Notes under the pieces: model-generated
Seen by the model: only the letters and a program-made list of their open reading frames with translations
Databases searched by the model: none
Told to the model about the DNA's origin: nothing
Position numbers and translations under genes: made by a program
Part shown: positions 55,285 through 55,466 of the stretch, in pieces
How positions within the stretch are numbered: position 1 is the first letter of the stretch
Layout: each line of letters begins with the position of its first letter
Source: an uncultured Verrucomicrobiota bacterium
GTDB taxonomy: Bacteria > Verrucomicrobiota > Kiritimatiellia > CAIQIC01 > Lenti-01
Assembly: GCA_938003985.1 (NCBI GenBank)
Contig: CALKWZ010000091.1
Location: forward strand, 1 to 55,466
DNA: 55,466 bases
Direction: 5' to 3'

Positions 55285-55466
55285 TCAGGCGTTTTCCGGC
55301 GGGTTGGGGATGCGGTAGACGAGGGCGTAGTTGACGGGGATGACGACCATGGTCAGCACCGTCGCGAACGACAATCCGCACATGATCGTCACGGCCATCG
55401 CGGCGTAGAAGGCGTCCGTCACCAGCGGCAGCATGCCCAGCACCGTCGTCAGCGCCGCCAGCGCCA
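55285..55466 (-). CDS. RND efflux transporter, C-terminal end (partial)
   Basis: Only the last 60 codons are in the window; the frame is open to the right edge. The translation ALTTVLGMLPLVTDAFYAAM ... IMCGLSFATVLTMVVIPVNYALVY is the last two membrane segments of AcrB/CusA-type RND proteins. These use the proton gradient to export drugs, metals or lipids. The gene continues beyond the window, upstream of the DUF3313-like lipoprotein. Confidence 0.88.
   Translation of the reverse strand, partial: ALAALTTVLGMLPLVTDAFYAAMAVTIMCGLSFATVLTMVVIPVNYALVYRIPNPPENA

Noticed and set aside
46..55466. tRNA, rRNA, riboswitch, prophage or transposon genes
   Set aside because: None recognised by reading; short RNAs could be missed without a covariance-model search.

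Overview
This 55.5 kb window is GC-rich, densely coding bacterial DNA, most likely one end of a contig in a metagenome-assembled genome. The left 45 bases are Illumina adapter, so real sequence starts at about 46 inside a truncated gene. Two PEP-CTERM proteins (tail IPEPATMSLLGLGALA plus Arg-rich end), a small C-terminal 'YYRL/FYRL' domain, an FGE-sulfatase-fold protein and several SGNH and TPR proteins point to the PVC group (Verrucomicrobiota/Kiritimatiellota-like). That placement is inference from gene style, not from a marker tree. I saw no rRNA, tRNA, CRISPR array or insertion sequence. No gap between genes exceeds about 250 bases.

Layout. 46-8620: cell-surface genes (PilM/GspL-like fragment, FHA protein, multi-membrane-span/TPR glycosyltransferase-like protein, two SGNH hydrolases, FGE-like protein). 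8657-10121: two tandem PEP-CTERM paralogues, each with its own promoter and near-identical terminator. 10274-15849: fusA, two small exported proteins, hypF. 16044-16661: plsY, flanked by two copies of a 26-bp palindrome. 16758-21384: an aroF-tyrA-aroA-cmk-plsC operon. 21487-27150: an NAD-linked group 3d [NiFe] hydrogenase operon, CBS-hoxF-hoxU-hoxY-hoxH-protease, ending in a terminator; hypF is its distant maturation partner. 27276-29833: class II photolyase, a DUF134 regulator behind a 22-bp dyad, and a His-tailed membrane protein. 29846-29957: four 19-bp palindromes at an exact 31-bp period. 29993-36931: a ferritin-like protein and a group of three fold-type II PLP enzymes, a SbnB-like dehydrogenase, a YgeY-like hydrolase and a 92-aa unknown. 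37042-40648: UbiA-family prenyltransferase (DPPR-synthase type), DPM1-like glycosyltransferase, an unknown 548-aa protein and DUF1844. 40769-43422: a coiled-coil/KTSC-like protein and citrate synthase. 43536-55466: a long minus-strand run of envelope and stress genes (lipoprotein lipase, patatin/beta-barrel type Vd-like protein, unknown barrel, DUF4239, zinc-ribbon, beta-CASP nuclease, two-domain Usp, VIT-like protein, DUF3313 lipoprotein, end of an RND pump).

The best candidate for something undescribed is the block at 30672-36931. Its SbnA-like/SbnB-like pair suggests synthesis of L-2,3-diaminopropionate, but no siderophore synthetase is nearby. Instead it sits with a YgeY-family hydrolase, two further fold-type II PLP enzymes and an unknown 92-aa protein. 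Second are the short palindromes placed between genes, especially the 31-bp-periodic array.
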